Positions 25,756 to 34,447 of a stretch of 45,173 bases of DNA are shown here, one piece after another. Source of the DNA: an uncultured Desulfatiglans sp. (GTDB lineage: Bacteria; Desulfobacterota; DSM-4660; Desulfatiglandales; Desulfatiglandaceae); NCBI GenBank assembly GCA_900498135.1, contig LR026961.1:4504037-4549209 (forward strand), in the 5' to 3' direction. A program made the translations under genes and the position numbers. Every line of letters starts with the position of its first letter. Positions within the stretch are counted from its first letter, which is position 1. Under the pieces are notes generated by a model that was given only the letters and a program-made list of their open reading frames with translations, was not told the origin of the DNA and searched no databases.

Positions 25756-27627
25756 TCACCGACCGCCCTCTTCACTTGGACCGGAGGAGTTTGTCGGGGC
25801 CAGGAGGTCCTGCCCGCAGCCGAGCGCCCTCAGGCGGATCCCGCCCCATTCCTCGGGCGGGTTCATAAGCGCTTCGATCTCCCGCAGGTCAAGCAGGCGG
25901 AAGCACTTGAGCGCGGGCTCGGAGACCTTCGTCAAAACGGTGTCGATGGTCGGGTCCGCCTCCACCCCCAAGCCCGCCGAGACGCGGTTCAGATGGCATG
26001 CCTCGCAGGGCCGGCCAACCGGGCCGATCGTGTGCGGGATGTACGGCATAAATGCCCATCCTCTGCCTGACCCGTCCCCTCTTCGTGGAAGGACACTGTC
26101 GAGCTGCACCTGCCCGCTTCGATCCACATAACTCACCAGGTACTGATGGCGCGGCCGCATCACGCAGATCCGCCCCTCATGATCCACGCCCAGGGGCAAC
26201 CATTCCCATCGTCTGAAACGCCACCCCGTCAACCAGATCCCAGGGCGGACCCGCCCGCTCAGCCGGTCGAGGGATTCCGGACGGCTCGTTCCGCCCCGCT
26301 GTGCGAGGTGGGCTTCCAGCACGTCCTGCAGATCCGGATCTCCCTGCGCCGTCAGCCCGCGCCAGTCATCTCCGGAAAGGAGATCCAGCCGAACCACGCT
26401 CAGGCCGTAGTCCTGAAAGGACCACTGTGCATGGCACGCGCTGCAACGCACCCGGCGGTGCCCCGAAACGCCGTGGGCGGGCACCGTTCGGTCGAACAGG
26501 GGAAGATCTCGTCTGCCGCCTCCCCCCTTGCCGTCGAAGACTCTGCGTCTATCCGGTTCCGCCGCTTCTTGGTTTTCATGGGCAGGGGTCGCGCGATCCT
26601 CGTTCTCACGGATGCCCCTGGAAGCCTCAAACCGTTTTACGCCCTCAGGCTTGCCGCCCGGGGGTGCCTCCTCCTCCCAGCCCCCGTGGCAGTCCTCGCA
26701 CCCGCGGCCGGGAGACACCCTTTGAGAGGCATAGACCCCGCCGTCCCCCATGACCTCCTGACTGGCGTGACAATCCACACAGAGCATCCCTCTTTCGGCA
26801 TGCACATCCTTGGCGAGTTGATGATATCCCGGCTCGGCAGAATTCACCGCCAACGGGTCGCCAAAGCCATGCGGCCGGTATACCCGGCTCAGGTCCCGCT
26901 CAAAAAGCCCCTCGAAATCCGCCCCTGTATGATTCCGTCGATGACAGCGGAGGCACCTCTCGTTTGGGATCGGGCGCTCGAAGACGTGTCTGGCCGCATA
27001 TCCTGTACGGCCCCGGTCCAGGACCGGGTCATCCCCTTTGTACCGTCCAGAGGCATCATGAGGGACATGGCACGCGGCGCAGCCCGTTCCGCGGTGCAGA
27101 CCGTAGCCCGAAGGCCCCTGTGTGCCGATATGACAGCCGAGGCAGCGCCGGCGCAGAAAATCATCTACCAGAGCGGACGGATCGCCTCCGGCGTACCCGC
27201 CCTCCTGCGGCTCGGGGATCGGCCGGAGTCCCCCTCCCATGCCGTAAACCGGCGGTTCGGCGGCACTCTGCGCGCCCCAGAGAAAGCGGGTCTGGTTGAT
27301 GATCCCTGCAAGGGTCCCGTGCAGAGATCGCCGCAGCCGTGCGATCTCCTCCCGGTGGCAGCCCCCGCAGGAAGCATCGGCATGCGACGGGTCGGACGGA
27401 TTGCGGATCACAGCCTCGTGAGAAGCAAGCCTGAACGCCGCACGCTCCTCCGCATGCAGATGGCAGACCCCGCACTCGAAGTCGTGGCGCTCGTCGAGCC
27501 GTTCGATCCCGGAATGGCATTCCAGGCAGCGGCGAAAACCGTCCGGAGGCTCCCCAGCCCCGTTGCCCGCAGCAGGAATGCAGAAAAACACCGCCACAGC
27601 CAGCCGCAGAACCAAAGCTACCCGCAT
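25756..27627 (-). CDS. Decaheme c-type cytochrome (periplasmic)
   Basis: 623 residues from ATG 27627, the start of a clear signal peptide (RVALVLRLAVAVFFCIPAAG). Ten CXXCH motifs: CLECH, CGVCH, CGGCH, CLGCH, CAACH, CLRCH, CVDCH, CEDCH, CSACH, CEACH. It is a paralogue of the next gene upstream: both share GM-C-DCH followed by MGDG-Y, a GH-R/L-C-ACH-W segment and a late C-ACH. Where the paralogue has CYGCH after this segment, this protein reads QDYGL, so one heme has been lost. It overlaps its upstream neighbour by 10 bases. A role as a periplasmic electron carrier or respiratory cytochrome is likely; the partner and substrate are unknown. Confidence 0.87.
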   Translation of the reverse strand: MRVALVLRLAVAVFFCIPAAGNGAGEPPDGFRRCLECHSGIERLDERHDFECGVCHLHAEERAAFRLASHEAVIRNPSDPSHADASCGGCHREEIARLRRSLHGTLAGIINQTRFLWGAQSAAEPPVYGMGGGLRPIPEPQEGGYAGGDPSALVDDFLRRRCLGCHIGTQGPSGYGLHRGTGCAACHVPHDASGRYKGDDPVLDRGRTGYAARHVFERPIPNERCLRCHRRNHTGADFEGLFERDLSRVYRPHGFGDPLAVNSAEPGYHQLAKDVHAERGMLCVDCHASQEVMGDGGVYASQRVSPGRGCEDCHGGWEEEAPPGGKPEGVKRFEASRGIRENEDRATPAHENQEAAEPDRRRVFDGKGGGGRRDLPLFDRTVPAHGVSGHRRVRCSACHAQWSFQDYGLSVVRLDLLSGDDWRGLTAQGDPDLQDVLEAHLAQRGGTSRPESLDRLSGRVRPGIWLTGWRFRRWEWLPLGVDHEGRICVMRPRHQYLVSYVDRSGQVQLDSVLPRRGDGSGRGWAFMPYIPHTIGPVGRPCEACHLNRVSAGLGVEADPTIDTVLTKVSEPALKCFRLLDLREIEALMNPPEEWGGIRLRALGCGQDLLAPTNSSGPSEEGGR

Positions 27628-29558
27628 GCTCCGCCCCCTGGCGCCCCGCCTCTGCACGGCAGCCCTTCCTCCCGCCCGAAGCGCTCCTTCGACTGCTTGA
27701 AATCGCCGTAAATCGGGTCCTCATAGCTCCGATGGCAGCCTAAACAAAGACCGACCGCGAGGATGCGCTCCAATTCCACGCCATTGAAAGGCCGCGTGCT
27801 GCCCCGATAAGATACGGAATCCTCGCCGCCAAGGGTCGTGAACCCATCGAGCGGGAGCGGGGCCGTCAAAGAGCCCGGACCGCCCCCGGATATCCCCCTG
27901 AAGGCCCATCGCCCCTCCCGCCGATAGATCACTCCCTCCCCCAGACCCAGGGCCTTCGGGTCCGTATGGCACGCGATGCAGTCGCGCGCCCCGGCGGCGG
28001 TCGTATGCGGGTCGAAGCCGCTCAGGCTCAGGCTTCGCAAATACCCGGCCTCTTCCCCCTCCGCGCGCGGGCCGAACAAGGCGAACACCTGGCAAGGCGT
28101 TGCGGGGTAGATGCGTCCGAAGTCCTTCAAGACACCGAGCGTCGGTTTGGAGAACCGCATGTAGGACCGGCTCTCGTACCAACCGCCGTCGCTCTCCTTC
28201 CCCGTCAGCCAATCCCGCTGGGGTTCGGAGGGGAGGTATTCGAGGTGGCAGCCGTAGCACTGCGGCATCCAGGCGCTGTGGCAGGCCTGGCAGGAGAGCC
28301 TTTCGTGGCCCGTCAGCGCGTGGTAGGCCTTCCTGACTTCAAAGACCTTCATCTCCACCGGCGCACCATCCATCTTGCGATAAAGGACCTGCCGCCCTTC
28401 GGCGGCCTGGAGGTGATAAAGCGGGCTCCCCCGCGCGGTGAGGCCGATGCGCCGCCCTTCGAACGAAGGCACCCGGCGGTTCAAATCGAGGAGCCGCCGC
28501 GCCAGGTCATCCGATACGGCGCCGTCGACCAGGTTCGGGCGATGGCAGTCCCCGCAGGAAATATCCACCTGGTCCCGCATCCGGTCGTAGATCTTTCCAT
28601 CCCCCATCAGCCCCGCTGCAGTGTGGCAGTCGATGCAGACCATCCCTGCCTTGCTCAGATGGATGTCCGGAGACAAGTTCATGAAGAAGCGTCCGCCGGA
28701 CAGGGCGCGGCTGCCGAGGCGCCCCCCTTCGTGCGGGGTCCCGTAGCCCTCCGATTCGAATCGCCCGGCATAGGACAATCCGATCCGGGCCGAGCGGTTG
28801 TGGCACTTGATGCAGTTCTCGCTCGGAATGCGCGTGGTGATGGGGGGGTGCTCATACGTTCCCTCCGCCGATTCGAGGCGGACCCTCGCGGCATCCCGGA
28901 CATGGCAGTCGCTGCAGCCGCCGCCCCGCAGCCCGGCTTCACCCGGCCGGTCCCATTTCGGCTTCCAGAGATGACAGCCGGCGCACATCTTCCGGTAGTG
29001 GTCGACGGCCAGGTTCGGAGCGGCACCGGCCTCCATCAGATCCGGAACGGAAAGGCCATCCACAGGATTGCCGAGCAGTGTGCCCATCGGCACAGCCGGG
29101 ACCGCTTCGCCCGTCTTCAGCCAATGGGATTGAATGGTCTTCAGTATCCCCCGGTTCGTAGCCATCAGGCTGTTCTGCACCCTGAGGGCGATATCCCCAT
29201 GGCATTTCTCCTGTCCGCAGGTCTTCGGGACCACCGAAAGATCGCCCGGGTTCCGCACCATGGTGAAGTGCGCCCGGTCTTTGTCAAGCGCATAGGGATT
29301 GCCGAGGTGGCAGACCGCACATCCAAAAGCGGCCGGGGGGTGGGAGGGGTCCGGATCCGTCACTTCGCCGTGGCAGCTCATGCAGCCGTCAGGCCCTGTG
29401 AGGCGCCCCGTTTCCTTCGCAAGGCCTTTCCAGATGATGATCGCAAACAGGGCTAAAACGAGGGGCGTCCAGGCGGTGCGCCAAAGGCGCCTGCCAGCTC
29501 GGAGAGGCCGGGCCGGTGCGCGGGAGCTGCCGCCGGCCGCCTTGGACAGGTCATTCAT
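27618..29558 (-). CDS. Membrane-anchored dodecaheme c-type cytochrome
   Basis: 646 residues. A basic N-terminus and one hydrophobic helix (about 31-47, TPLVLALFAIIIWKGLA) anchor it in the inner membrane. Eleven CXXCH motifs (CMSCH, CAVCH, CAGCH, CSDCH, CIKCH, CIDCH, CGDCH, CQACH, CYGCH, CIACH, CLGCH) plus one CX4CH (CGQEKCH) predict up to twelve hemes. The start ATG overlaps the stop of the MerR-type gene as ATGA (29555-29558), and the downstream cytochrome overlaps its end by 10 bases. These two genes are thus physically joined to the pheST operon. Its function may be electron transfer from the membrane to periplasmic cytochromes; inferred from heme content only. Confidence 0.87.
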   Translation of the reverse strand: MNDLSKAAGGSSRAPARPLRAGRRLWRTAWTPLVLALFAIIIWKGLAKETGRLTGPDGCMSCHGEVTDPDPSHPPAAFGCAVCHLGNPYALDKDRAHFTMVRNPGDLSVVPKTCGQEKCHGDIALRVQNSLMATNRGILKTIQSHWLKTGEAVPAVPMGTLLGNPVDGLSVPDLMEAGAAPNLAVDHYRKMCAGCHLWKPKWDRPGEAGLRGGGCSDCHVRDAARVRLESAEGTYEHPPITTRIPSENCIKCHNRSARIGLSYAGRFESEGYGTPHEGGRLGSRALSGGRFFMNLSPDIHLSKAGMVCIDCHTAAGLMGDGKIYDRMRDQVDISCGDCHRPNLVDGAVSDDLARRLLDLNRRVPSFEGRRIGLTARGSPLYHLQAAEGRQVLYRKMDGAPVEMKVFEVRKAYHALTGHERLSCQACHSAWMPQCYGCHLEYLPSEPQRDWLTGKESDGGWYESRSYMRFSKPTLGVLKDFGRIYPATPCQVFALFGPRAEGEEAGYLRSLSLSGFDPHTTAAGARDCIACHTDPKALGLGEGVIYRREGRWAFRGISGGGPGSLTAPLPLDGFTTLGGEDSVSYRGSTRPFNGVELERILAVGLCLGCHRSYEDPIYGDFKQSKERFGREEGLPCRGGAPGGGACG

Positions 29559-29884
29559 GTGCTGAGGATTTTGAGGATCAGACGAAGCTCCTCGTGAAGC
29601 TCGGCGAGGAAGCCCTCGTCAAGAGCCTTAGGAGGGCGGGGGCCCTCGATCAGCCGTTTGCGGGCCCCTTCTATGGTGAGCTTGTCTTCGTAGAGCAGTT
29701 TCTTGATCTCGAGCAGGACCTCGAGATCCTTTCTTTGATAGGTCCTTTGTCTGGAGTCGGCCCGCCGTGGCCGAAGCTGCGGGAATTCACCCTCCCAATA
29801 GCGCAGGACGTGAGGCTCCACACCGATGATACGACTGGCTTCGCCGATGCGAAAATAGCGCTTATCATCAGGGATCAGCCCCAT
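29555..29884 (-). CDS. MerR-family transcriptional regulator
   Basis: 109 residues from ATG 29884; the longer frame above runs into pheT. The N-terminal MerR helix-turn-helix is seen in YFRIGEASRIIGVEPHVLRYW and its wing RQRTYQRKDLEVL (read in parts), followed by a short helix and a C-terminal coiled-coil-like end. No effector-binding cysteine pair is present. It starts 4 bases after the pheT stop and ends overlapping the cytochrome start (ATGA). A MerR-like gene after pheST is common in deltaproteobacteria, where gammaproteobacteria have ihfA. The target is unknown; autoregulation or control of the cytochromes is possible. Confidence 0.9.
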   Translation of the reverse strand: MGLIPDDKRYFRIGEASRIIGVEPHVLRYWEGEFPQLRPRRADSRQRTYQRKDLEVLLEIKKLLYEDKLTIEGARKRLIEGPRPPKALDEGFLAELHEELRLILKILST

Positions 29885-29888
29885 CCCG

Positions 29889-32303
29889 CTAGCCCTCCTT
29901 GAGTCTTCCCCCCGTCCCCTGACCGATGGCTGCAATCACCTTTTCGTGCAAGGCATTCACCGCTGCGCCGTCCAGCGTCTTCTTATCGGAGCGGTAGCAG
30001 ACCCTGACAGCCAGGGCCTTCTTGCCGGGCGGCATCTTCTCCCCCTCGTAGAGGTCGAAGATCCTGACGGACTCGACCCATTTTCCCGCGGATGCGCGGA
30101 TGATGTCAAGCACCCTTGCACTCTCCACATCGGAGTCGAAGATCATCGAGATGTCCCGGTAAACGGCCGGAAACTTGGCGAGCGGCCGGAAGAGCCGGCG
30201 GCGGTCCGCATGCCTCGCAAGGGCCTCCGCATCCAGATCGAAGCCATAGACCTCTTCGCGCTCGATATCCAGTGCCACCATGGCGCGTTTGTCCACCTTG
30301 CCAATGACCCCAAACCTGTCTTCGCCGCAGGTGACGACGGCGCAGACCCGGGGGTCGAACCCTGGAAAAGCATCATCCGGACGGTCGAAGCGGCAGTCCC
30401 CCAGCCCGAATCCCCGCAAGAACGCCTCCAGCACGCCCTTGATATCGTAAAAATCGACGGGCGTTTCCTCGCCATACCAGGTCTTTTCGTGGAGCGGCCC
30501 TGTCATGACGGCAGCCAAACGCAGACGCTCGAGCGGCAGCGGCTCTCCTTCCCTGGCGGTAAAGACCTTCCCCCACTCGAAGAGCCGGAGTCCTCTTTCC
30601 TGCTGAAAGACATTGGTTTGAACGGCGCCCAGCAGCCCGGGGATCAGGGAGGTCCTCAAAACCGACTGCTCGGTCGTCAGGGGGTTGAGAAGTGGAACAA
30701 AGGTCCTGAGCGGGCTGTCTGCCGAAGCGCCCAGCAGGTCGGCCGAGGTCGGCGCCACAAAACTGTAGGTGATGACTTCGCTGAAGCCGAGCCCGATCAT
30801 GACGCGGCGCACCTCGGCCCCCAGAGGCATTTCCGGGGCATCGCGCTCCGCGGAAGGGCGGACGTGGGGAACGGTCACCGGGATCCGGTCATAGCCGTCG
30901 GCGCGCGCCACCTCCTCCATCAGATCGACCTCCCGCGAGATATCCACGCGGAAGGCCGGCGGCAGCACACGCAAACGGTCACCGTCCATCGTCTCGACCC
31001 GCATCTCCAGGTTCCGGAGATAACGCGCCATACTCTCGCTCGACAGCGCCGAGCCTAAAAATCGGTTGGTCCGTTCCACCCTCAGCACGATCTCGGGGGC
31101 TTGGTAGGGCCGGGGGTAGACGTCCAGGGATCCGGATGCCACTTCGCCTCCGCCGAGCTCCTTCATGAGCCCCAGGGCACGCCAGAGCGCATCGGGGGTG
31201 CCTTCAATATCCGTCCCCCGCTCGAAGCGGTAAGAGGCCTCGGTCGACAGCCCCAGAAACTTGGACCCGCGCCGGATGGTGACCGGATCGAAGCAGGCGC
31301 TTTCGATGAGGACGTCCTCCGTCTCGGAGACGATTTCAGAATTCAGACCGCCCATGATGCCCGCAATGGCCACCGGCCCGTTTCCGTCGCAGATCATCAG
31401 CGTCTCCGAGCTGAGCGTGCGGGATTCGCCGTCGAGCGTAGCGAAGCGCTCCCCCTCCAGGCTCCGCCGGACGACGATGCGGCGGCCGCCGAGCCTGTGG
31501 TAATCGAAGGCGTGCAGAGGCTGCCCCATCTCGAGCAGGACATAATTGGTCACATCGACGATGTTGTTGATGGCGCGCATTCCGCAAAGCAACAGCCGAT
31601 AGCGCATCCAGAAAGGCGATTTGCGCACAGCCACCCCCCGGATCATCCCGGCGACGTACCGTGGGCAGCCTGTAGCGTCCTCAACCTCAACCTGCGCCAG
31701 AGACTCGATCCCGGGGCCTTCGCCGCCTGCACGCAGCACGGGTTTCCGAACCGTCGTCCCCAAGGCGGCCGCGATCTCGCGGGCGATTCCAATGATGCAG
31801 GCGCAGTCCGGACGGTTCGGTGTGATGCTGACATCCAGAACATGATCGACGATCGGCACGACATCGATCAACCGGCTGCCTGGCTCGCAGGGATCCAGTT
31901 CCATGATCCCGGTGTGGTCTTCGGTCAAGCCCAGTTCGTCCTCGGCCAGCAGCACGCCCTCGGACAGCTCGCCGCGGATCTTGCCCGCCTTGATCTTCAT
32001 ACCGCCCGGCAGTCGAACACCCGGCAAGGCCACGGGCGCAAACACACCCTCGGCTGCATTCGGGGCGCCACAGACGATTTGCAGCTCACGGCCCCCCACA
32101 TCCACTCGGCAAAGGGAGAGCCGGTCCGCCCCTGGATGCGGCCAGACAGCAAGGATGCGCCCGACGACGATTTCATCCAGTCCCGCCCCGTGCGGCTCCA
32201 ATCCCTCGACCTCCAGGCCGACCATCGTCAGGATTTGGGCCAGCTCTTCGGGGCTCTGAGAGATATCAACGTATTCTTTTAACCAATTCAGGCTTGCTTT
32301 CAT
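29889..32303 (-). CDS. pheT: Phenylalanine--tRNA ligase, beta subunit
   Basis: 804 residues, usual length. It starts MKASLNWLKEYVDI, then an EMAP/OB tRNA-binding domain (about 40-150, with CGAPNAAEG), B3/B4 editing domain, B5 domain, the catalytic-like core with GFSEVITYSF and NPLT, and a C-terminal FDX-ACB anticodon-binding domain ending in the REV-like GGRLKEG. It pairs with PheS in an alpha2-beta2 enzyme charging tRNA-Phe. It lies 58 bases after pheS on the same strand and 4 bases before the merR-like gene. Confidence 0.97.
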   Translation of the reverse strand: MKASLNWLKEYVDISQSPEELAQILTMVGLEVEGLEPHGAGLDEIVVGRILAVWPHPGADRLSLCRVDVGGRELQIVCGAPNAAEGVFAPVALPGVRLPGGMKIKAGKIRGELSEGVLLAEDELGLTEDHTGIMELDPCEPGSRLIDVVPIVDHVLDVSITPNRPDCACIIGIAREIAAALGTTVRKPVLRAGGEGPGIESLAQVEVEDATGCPRYVAGMIRGVAVRKSPFWMRYRLLLCGMRAINNIVDVTNYVLLEMGQPLHAFDYHRLGGRRIVVRRSLEGERFATLDGESRTLSSETLMICDGNGPVAIAGIMGGLNSEIVSETEDVLIESACFDPVTIRRGSKFLGLSTEASYRFERGTDIEGTPDALWRALGLMKELGGGEVASGSLDVYPRPYQAPEIVLRVERTNRFLGSALSSESMARYLRNLEMRVETMDGDRLRVLPPAFRVDISREVDLMEEVARADGYDRIPVTVPHVRPSAERDAPEMPLGAEVRRVMIGLGFSEVITYSFVAPTSADLLGASADSPLRTFVPLLNPLTTEQSVLRTSLIPGLLGAVQTNVFQQERGLRLFEWGKVFTAREGEPLPLERLRLAAVMTGPLHEKTWYGEETPVDFYDIKGVLEAFLRGFGLGDCRFDRPDDAFPGFDPRVCAVVTCGEDRFGVIGKVDKRAMVALDIEREEVYGFDLDAEALARHADRRRLFRPLAKFPAVYRDISMIFDSDVESARVLDIIRASAGKWVESVRIFDLYEGEKMPPGKKALAVRVCYRSDKKTLDGAAVNALHEKVIAAIGQGTGGRLKEG

Positions 32304-32361
32304 TGAGTTGACCGATCGTTTCCATGCCTGGGATCTAAGGTAGGACAGGATGAACAGGAAA

Positions 32362-33369
32362 TCAGAACTGCCGCAGAAAACGCGTGTCGTTCCTGAAAAA
32401 CAGCTGGATATCGTCTATGCCGTATTTGAGCATCGCGATCCGCTCGATGCCCATTCCGAATGCGAAGCCGCTGTAAACCTCCGGGTCATAGCCGACAAAA
32501 CCGTACACGTTCGGATCCACCATGCCCGACCCCAGGATCTCCAGCCACCCGGTCTGGGAACACGTGCGGCATCCGGCCCCGCCGCAGATCACGCAGCGGA
32601 TGTCCACCTCGGCGCTCGGTTCGGTGAAGGGGAAAAAGCTCGGCCGGAAGCGCAGCTCGGTGCCCGATCCGAACATCTGGTGAACAAAGGTGGTCAGCGT
32701 GCCCTTCAGGTCCCCAAAGGTGACGTCCCGGTCCACGAGCAGGCCTTCCACCTGATGGAACATCGGGGTATGGGTCACATCCGAATCCCGCCGGTATACC
32801 TTCCCCGGAGCGATAACGCTGACGGGCGGCGCCTGGCTTTCCATGACCCGGACCTGCATCGGAGAGGTATGGGTCCTCAGCACGACGTTGTCGGTCACGT
32901 AGAAGGTATCCTGCATGTCCCGCGCCGGATGGTCCCTGGGGATGTTGAGGGCCTCGAAATTGTAGTAATCGAGCTCGACATTCGGACCCTTGACCACCCG
33001 ATATCCCATGCGCGCAAAGATCTGGCAGACCTCTTCGACCACCAGGCTGATGGGGTGATAATGGCCGCACGGCGGCTCCCTTCCCGGCAGGGTGACATCC
33101 ACGAAACGCTCCGGCCCGCCGGCCGACGCTGCAATCGTCTCACGCTTCTCATCGTAGGCTTGCGTGATCCGCTGCTTCAGCTCGTTGGCCAGCTTGCCCA
33201 GCAGAGGCCGTTCTTCAGGCGCGACGGCGCCGAGCCCCTTCATGAGCGCCGTGATCAGGCCCTTTTTGCCTAAATAGGCGATCCTGAAGGCCTCGAGGGC
33301 CCCTGCATCAGCCGCGCGGGCAAGCGCCTCGCGGGCCTCCTTTTCCAGGACTGGAAGTTTTTCTTTCAT
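32362..33369 (-). CDS. pheS: Phenylalanine--tRNA ligase, alpha subunit
   Basis: 335 residues. N-terminal coiled-coil (about 1-90) followed by the class II aminoacyl-tRNA synthetase core: motif 1 near HPISLVVEEV, motif 2 FHQVEGLLVD with GSGTELRFRPSFFPFTEPS (key part), and motif 3 GFAFGMGIERIAML. It contains ICGGAGCRTC in the strand between motifs, a four-cysteine zinc-like spacing partly kept. It starts at ATG 33369, 24 bases after the rplT stop, within the thrS-infC-rpmI-rplT-pheST operon. Confidence 0.97.
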   Translation of the reverse strand: MKEKLPVLEKEAREALARAADAGALEAFRIAYLGKKGLITALMKGLGAVAPEERPLLGKLANELKQRITQAYDEKRETIAASAGGPERFVDVTLPGREPPCGHYHPISLVVEEVCQIFARMGYRVVKGPNVELDYYNFEALNIPRDHPARDMQDTFYVTDNVVLRTHTSPMQVRVMESQAPPVSVIAPGKVYRRDSDVTHTPMFHQVEGLLVDRDVTFGDLKGTLTTFVHQMFGSGTELRFRPSFFPFTEPSAEVDIRCVICGGAGCRTCSQTGWLEILGSGMVDPNVYGFVGYDPEVYSGFAFGMGIERIAMLKYGIDDIQLFFRNDTRFLRQF

Positions 33370-33393
33370 CGTGCATCCGGGGGATCGGTTCTC

Positions 33394-33738
33394 TTATTGA
33401 ATAGCACCGACGAGGCGCGTAAATCCGGCAGGGTCGTTGACCGCCATGTCGGCAAGCACCTTCCGATCCAGCTCTATCCCGGCCTTTTGCAACCCGCCCA
33501 TGAGCCGGCTGTAGGAAATACCGTTCTGCCGCGCCGCAGCATTGATCCGCACGATCCAGAGCGAACGGAACTCCCGTTTCCTGACCTTGCGATCCCGGTA
33601 TGCGTATGCGCGCGCCCGGTTGACAGCGGCCTTGGCCGTCCGCAGCTGTCTGGACGCCCCGCCGCGGTAGCCTTTTGCGGCCTTGAGGAGCTTGTTTCTT
33701 CGTTGTCTGGCCTTGAAGCCTCTTTTTACCCTTGGCAT
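33394..33738 (-). CDS. rplT: 50S ribosomal protein L20
   Basis: 114 residues, highly basic, starting [14 protein letters not shown] and with [14 protein letters not shown]; the standard L20 sequence and length. It binds 23S rRNA early in 50S assembly and in E. coli represses its own operon. GAGG lies 6 bases before ATG 33738. A terminator-like hairpin lies between rpmI and this gene, so L20 is likely controlled apart from L35. Confidence 0.98.
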   Translation of the reverse strand: MPRVKRGFKARQRRNKLLKAAKGYRGGASRQLRTAKAAVNRARAYAYRDRKVRKREFRSLWIVRINAAARQNGISYSRLMGGLQKAGIELDRKVLADMAVNDPAGFTRLVGAIQ

Positions 33739-33820
33739 CGTTAACCTCGTTTTCTAAAAAGCAACTTTCCGCCTTCGGCATTTCCGGCAGCTCTGCATTC
33801 CGCCTTTTATGGACCTCCTC

Positions 33821-33848
33821 AAAAAAAGGAGGCGGCCGACGAGCCGCC
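33821..33848 (-). terminator. Terminator/attenuator between rpmI and rplT
   Basis: On the minus strand, 7 bases after the rpmI stop, GGCGGC-TCGTCG-GCCGCC forms a 6-bp stem directly followed by TCCTTTTTTT. The 3' arm plus T-run (CCTCCTTTTTTTGA) can instead pair with the following GGAGG (near 33816-33820), giving an alternative fold. Location inside an operon of essential genes suggests attenuation rather than full stop. Confidence 0.65.
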
Positions 33849-33855
33849 AGACGCC

Positions 33856-34053
33856 TTAGAGATAAGGCAGAAGCCTCTGCAGTTGTTTACGGTTGGTAGC
33901 GTCGACCAGTGCGGATTTGCGCAGGTTCCTTTTCCGCTTCGTGCTCTTCTTCGTCAGAATATGGCTCGCATAAGCCCTGTTTCTGGCCAGCTTGCCCGTT
34001 CCCGTGGTCTTGAAACGCTTGGCAGCGCCACGGTTGGTTTTTATCTTCGGCAT
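33856..34053 (-). CDS. rpmI: 50S ribosomal protein L35
   Basis: 65 residues from ATG 34053 ([15 protein letters not shown]), with [15 protein letters not shown] in the middle; the standard L35 size and sequence. GGAGGA lies just before the start. The longer open frame reaching 34320 is leader sequence, not protein. Gene order infC-rpmI-rplT is the near-universal one. Confidence 0.97.
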   Translation of the reverse strand: MPKIKTNRGAAKRFKTTGTGKLARNRAYASHILTKKSTKRKRNLRKSALVDATNRKQLQRLLPYL

Positions 34054-34447
34054 TCCGTCATCCTCCATCAATACATATTGGGTAAACTTACATCCAACGC
34101 CACCCGTCCCGCTGAACCGCCGCGGCCTGGAGCGGAAGCCCCGCGCCGCTCCGGCTTGCAGACATGGCCACCGGCCTCGGGAGCAGGCATAAACATTACT
34201 TAGCCCCGCAAAACTCCTGCTCGGGCTTTCGAACCCATGAATGAAAAAAGGTGTTTCCGAATCGAGACTGCATTCAGGTTCACTCGGAAGGGGGATTGCC
34301 GCGCCCCGGCATCCAGTCATGTTTGAAACAGGGCTTCAGCCCTGAGACAAATAGAAAACTGCCCCCCGTCGAGATCCCTTCAACCGTCATACCGGTAAAG
34401 GCACTCACTGATGCCGGGATCGGACCGCAGACCCTGTCCGGATGAAG
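34054..34447 (-). promoter_or_regulatory. 394-base spacer infC-rpmI, structured leader
   Basis: No gene. It is unusually long for this conserved gene pair. It contains stems such as CAGGGCT-TC-AGCCCTG (34329-34344) and GGAGCGG...CCGCTCC (about 34128-34152). On the minus strand TTGGAT and TGTATT words 16 bases apart lie about 20 bases before the rpmI ribosome-binding site and could be an internal promoter. In E. coli this region carries the L20 translational operator; a comparable RNA switch here is an inference. Confidence 0.45.
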
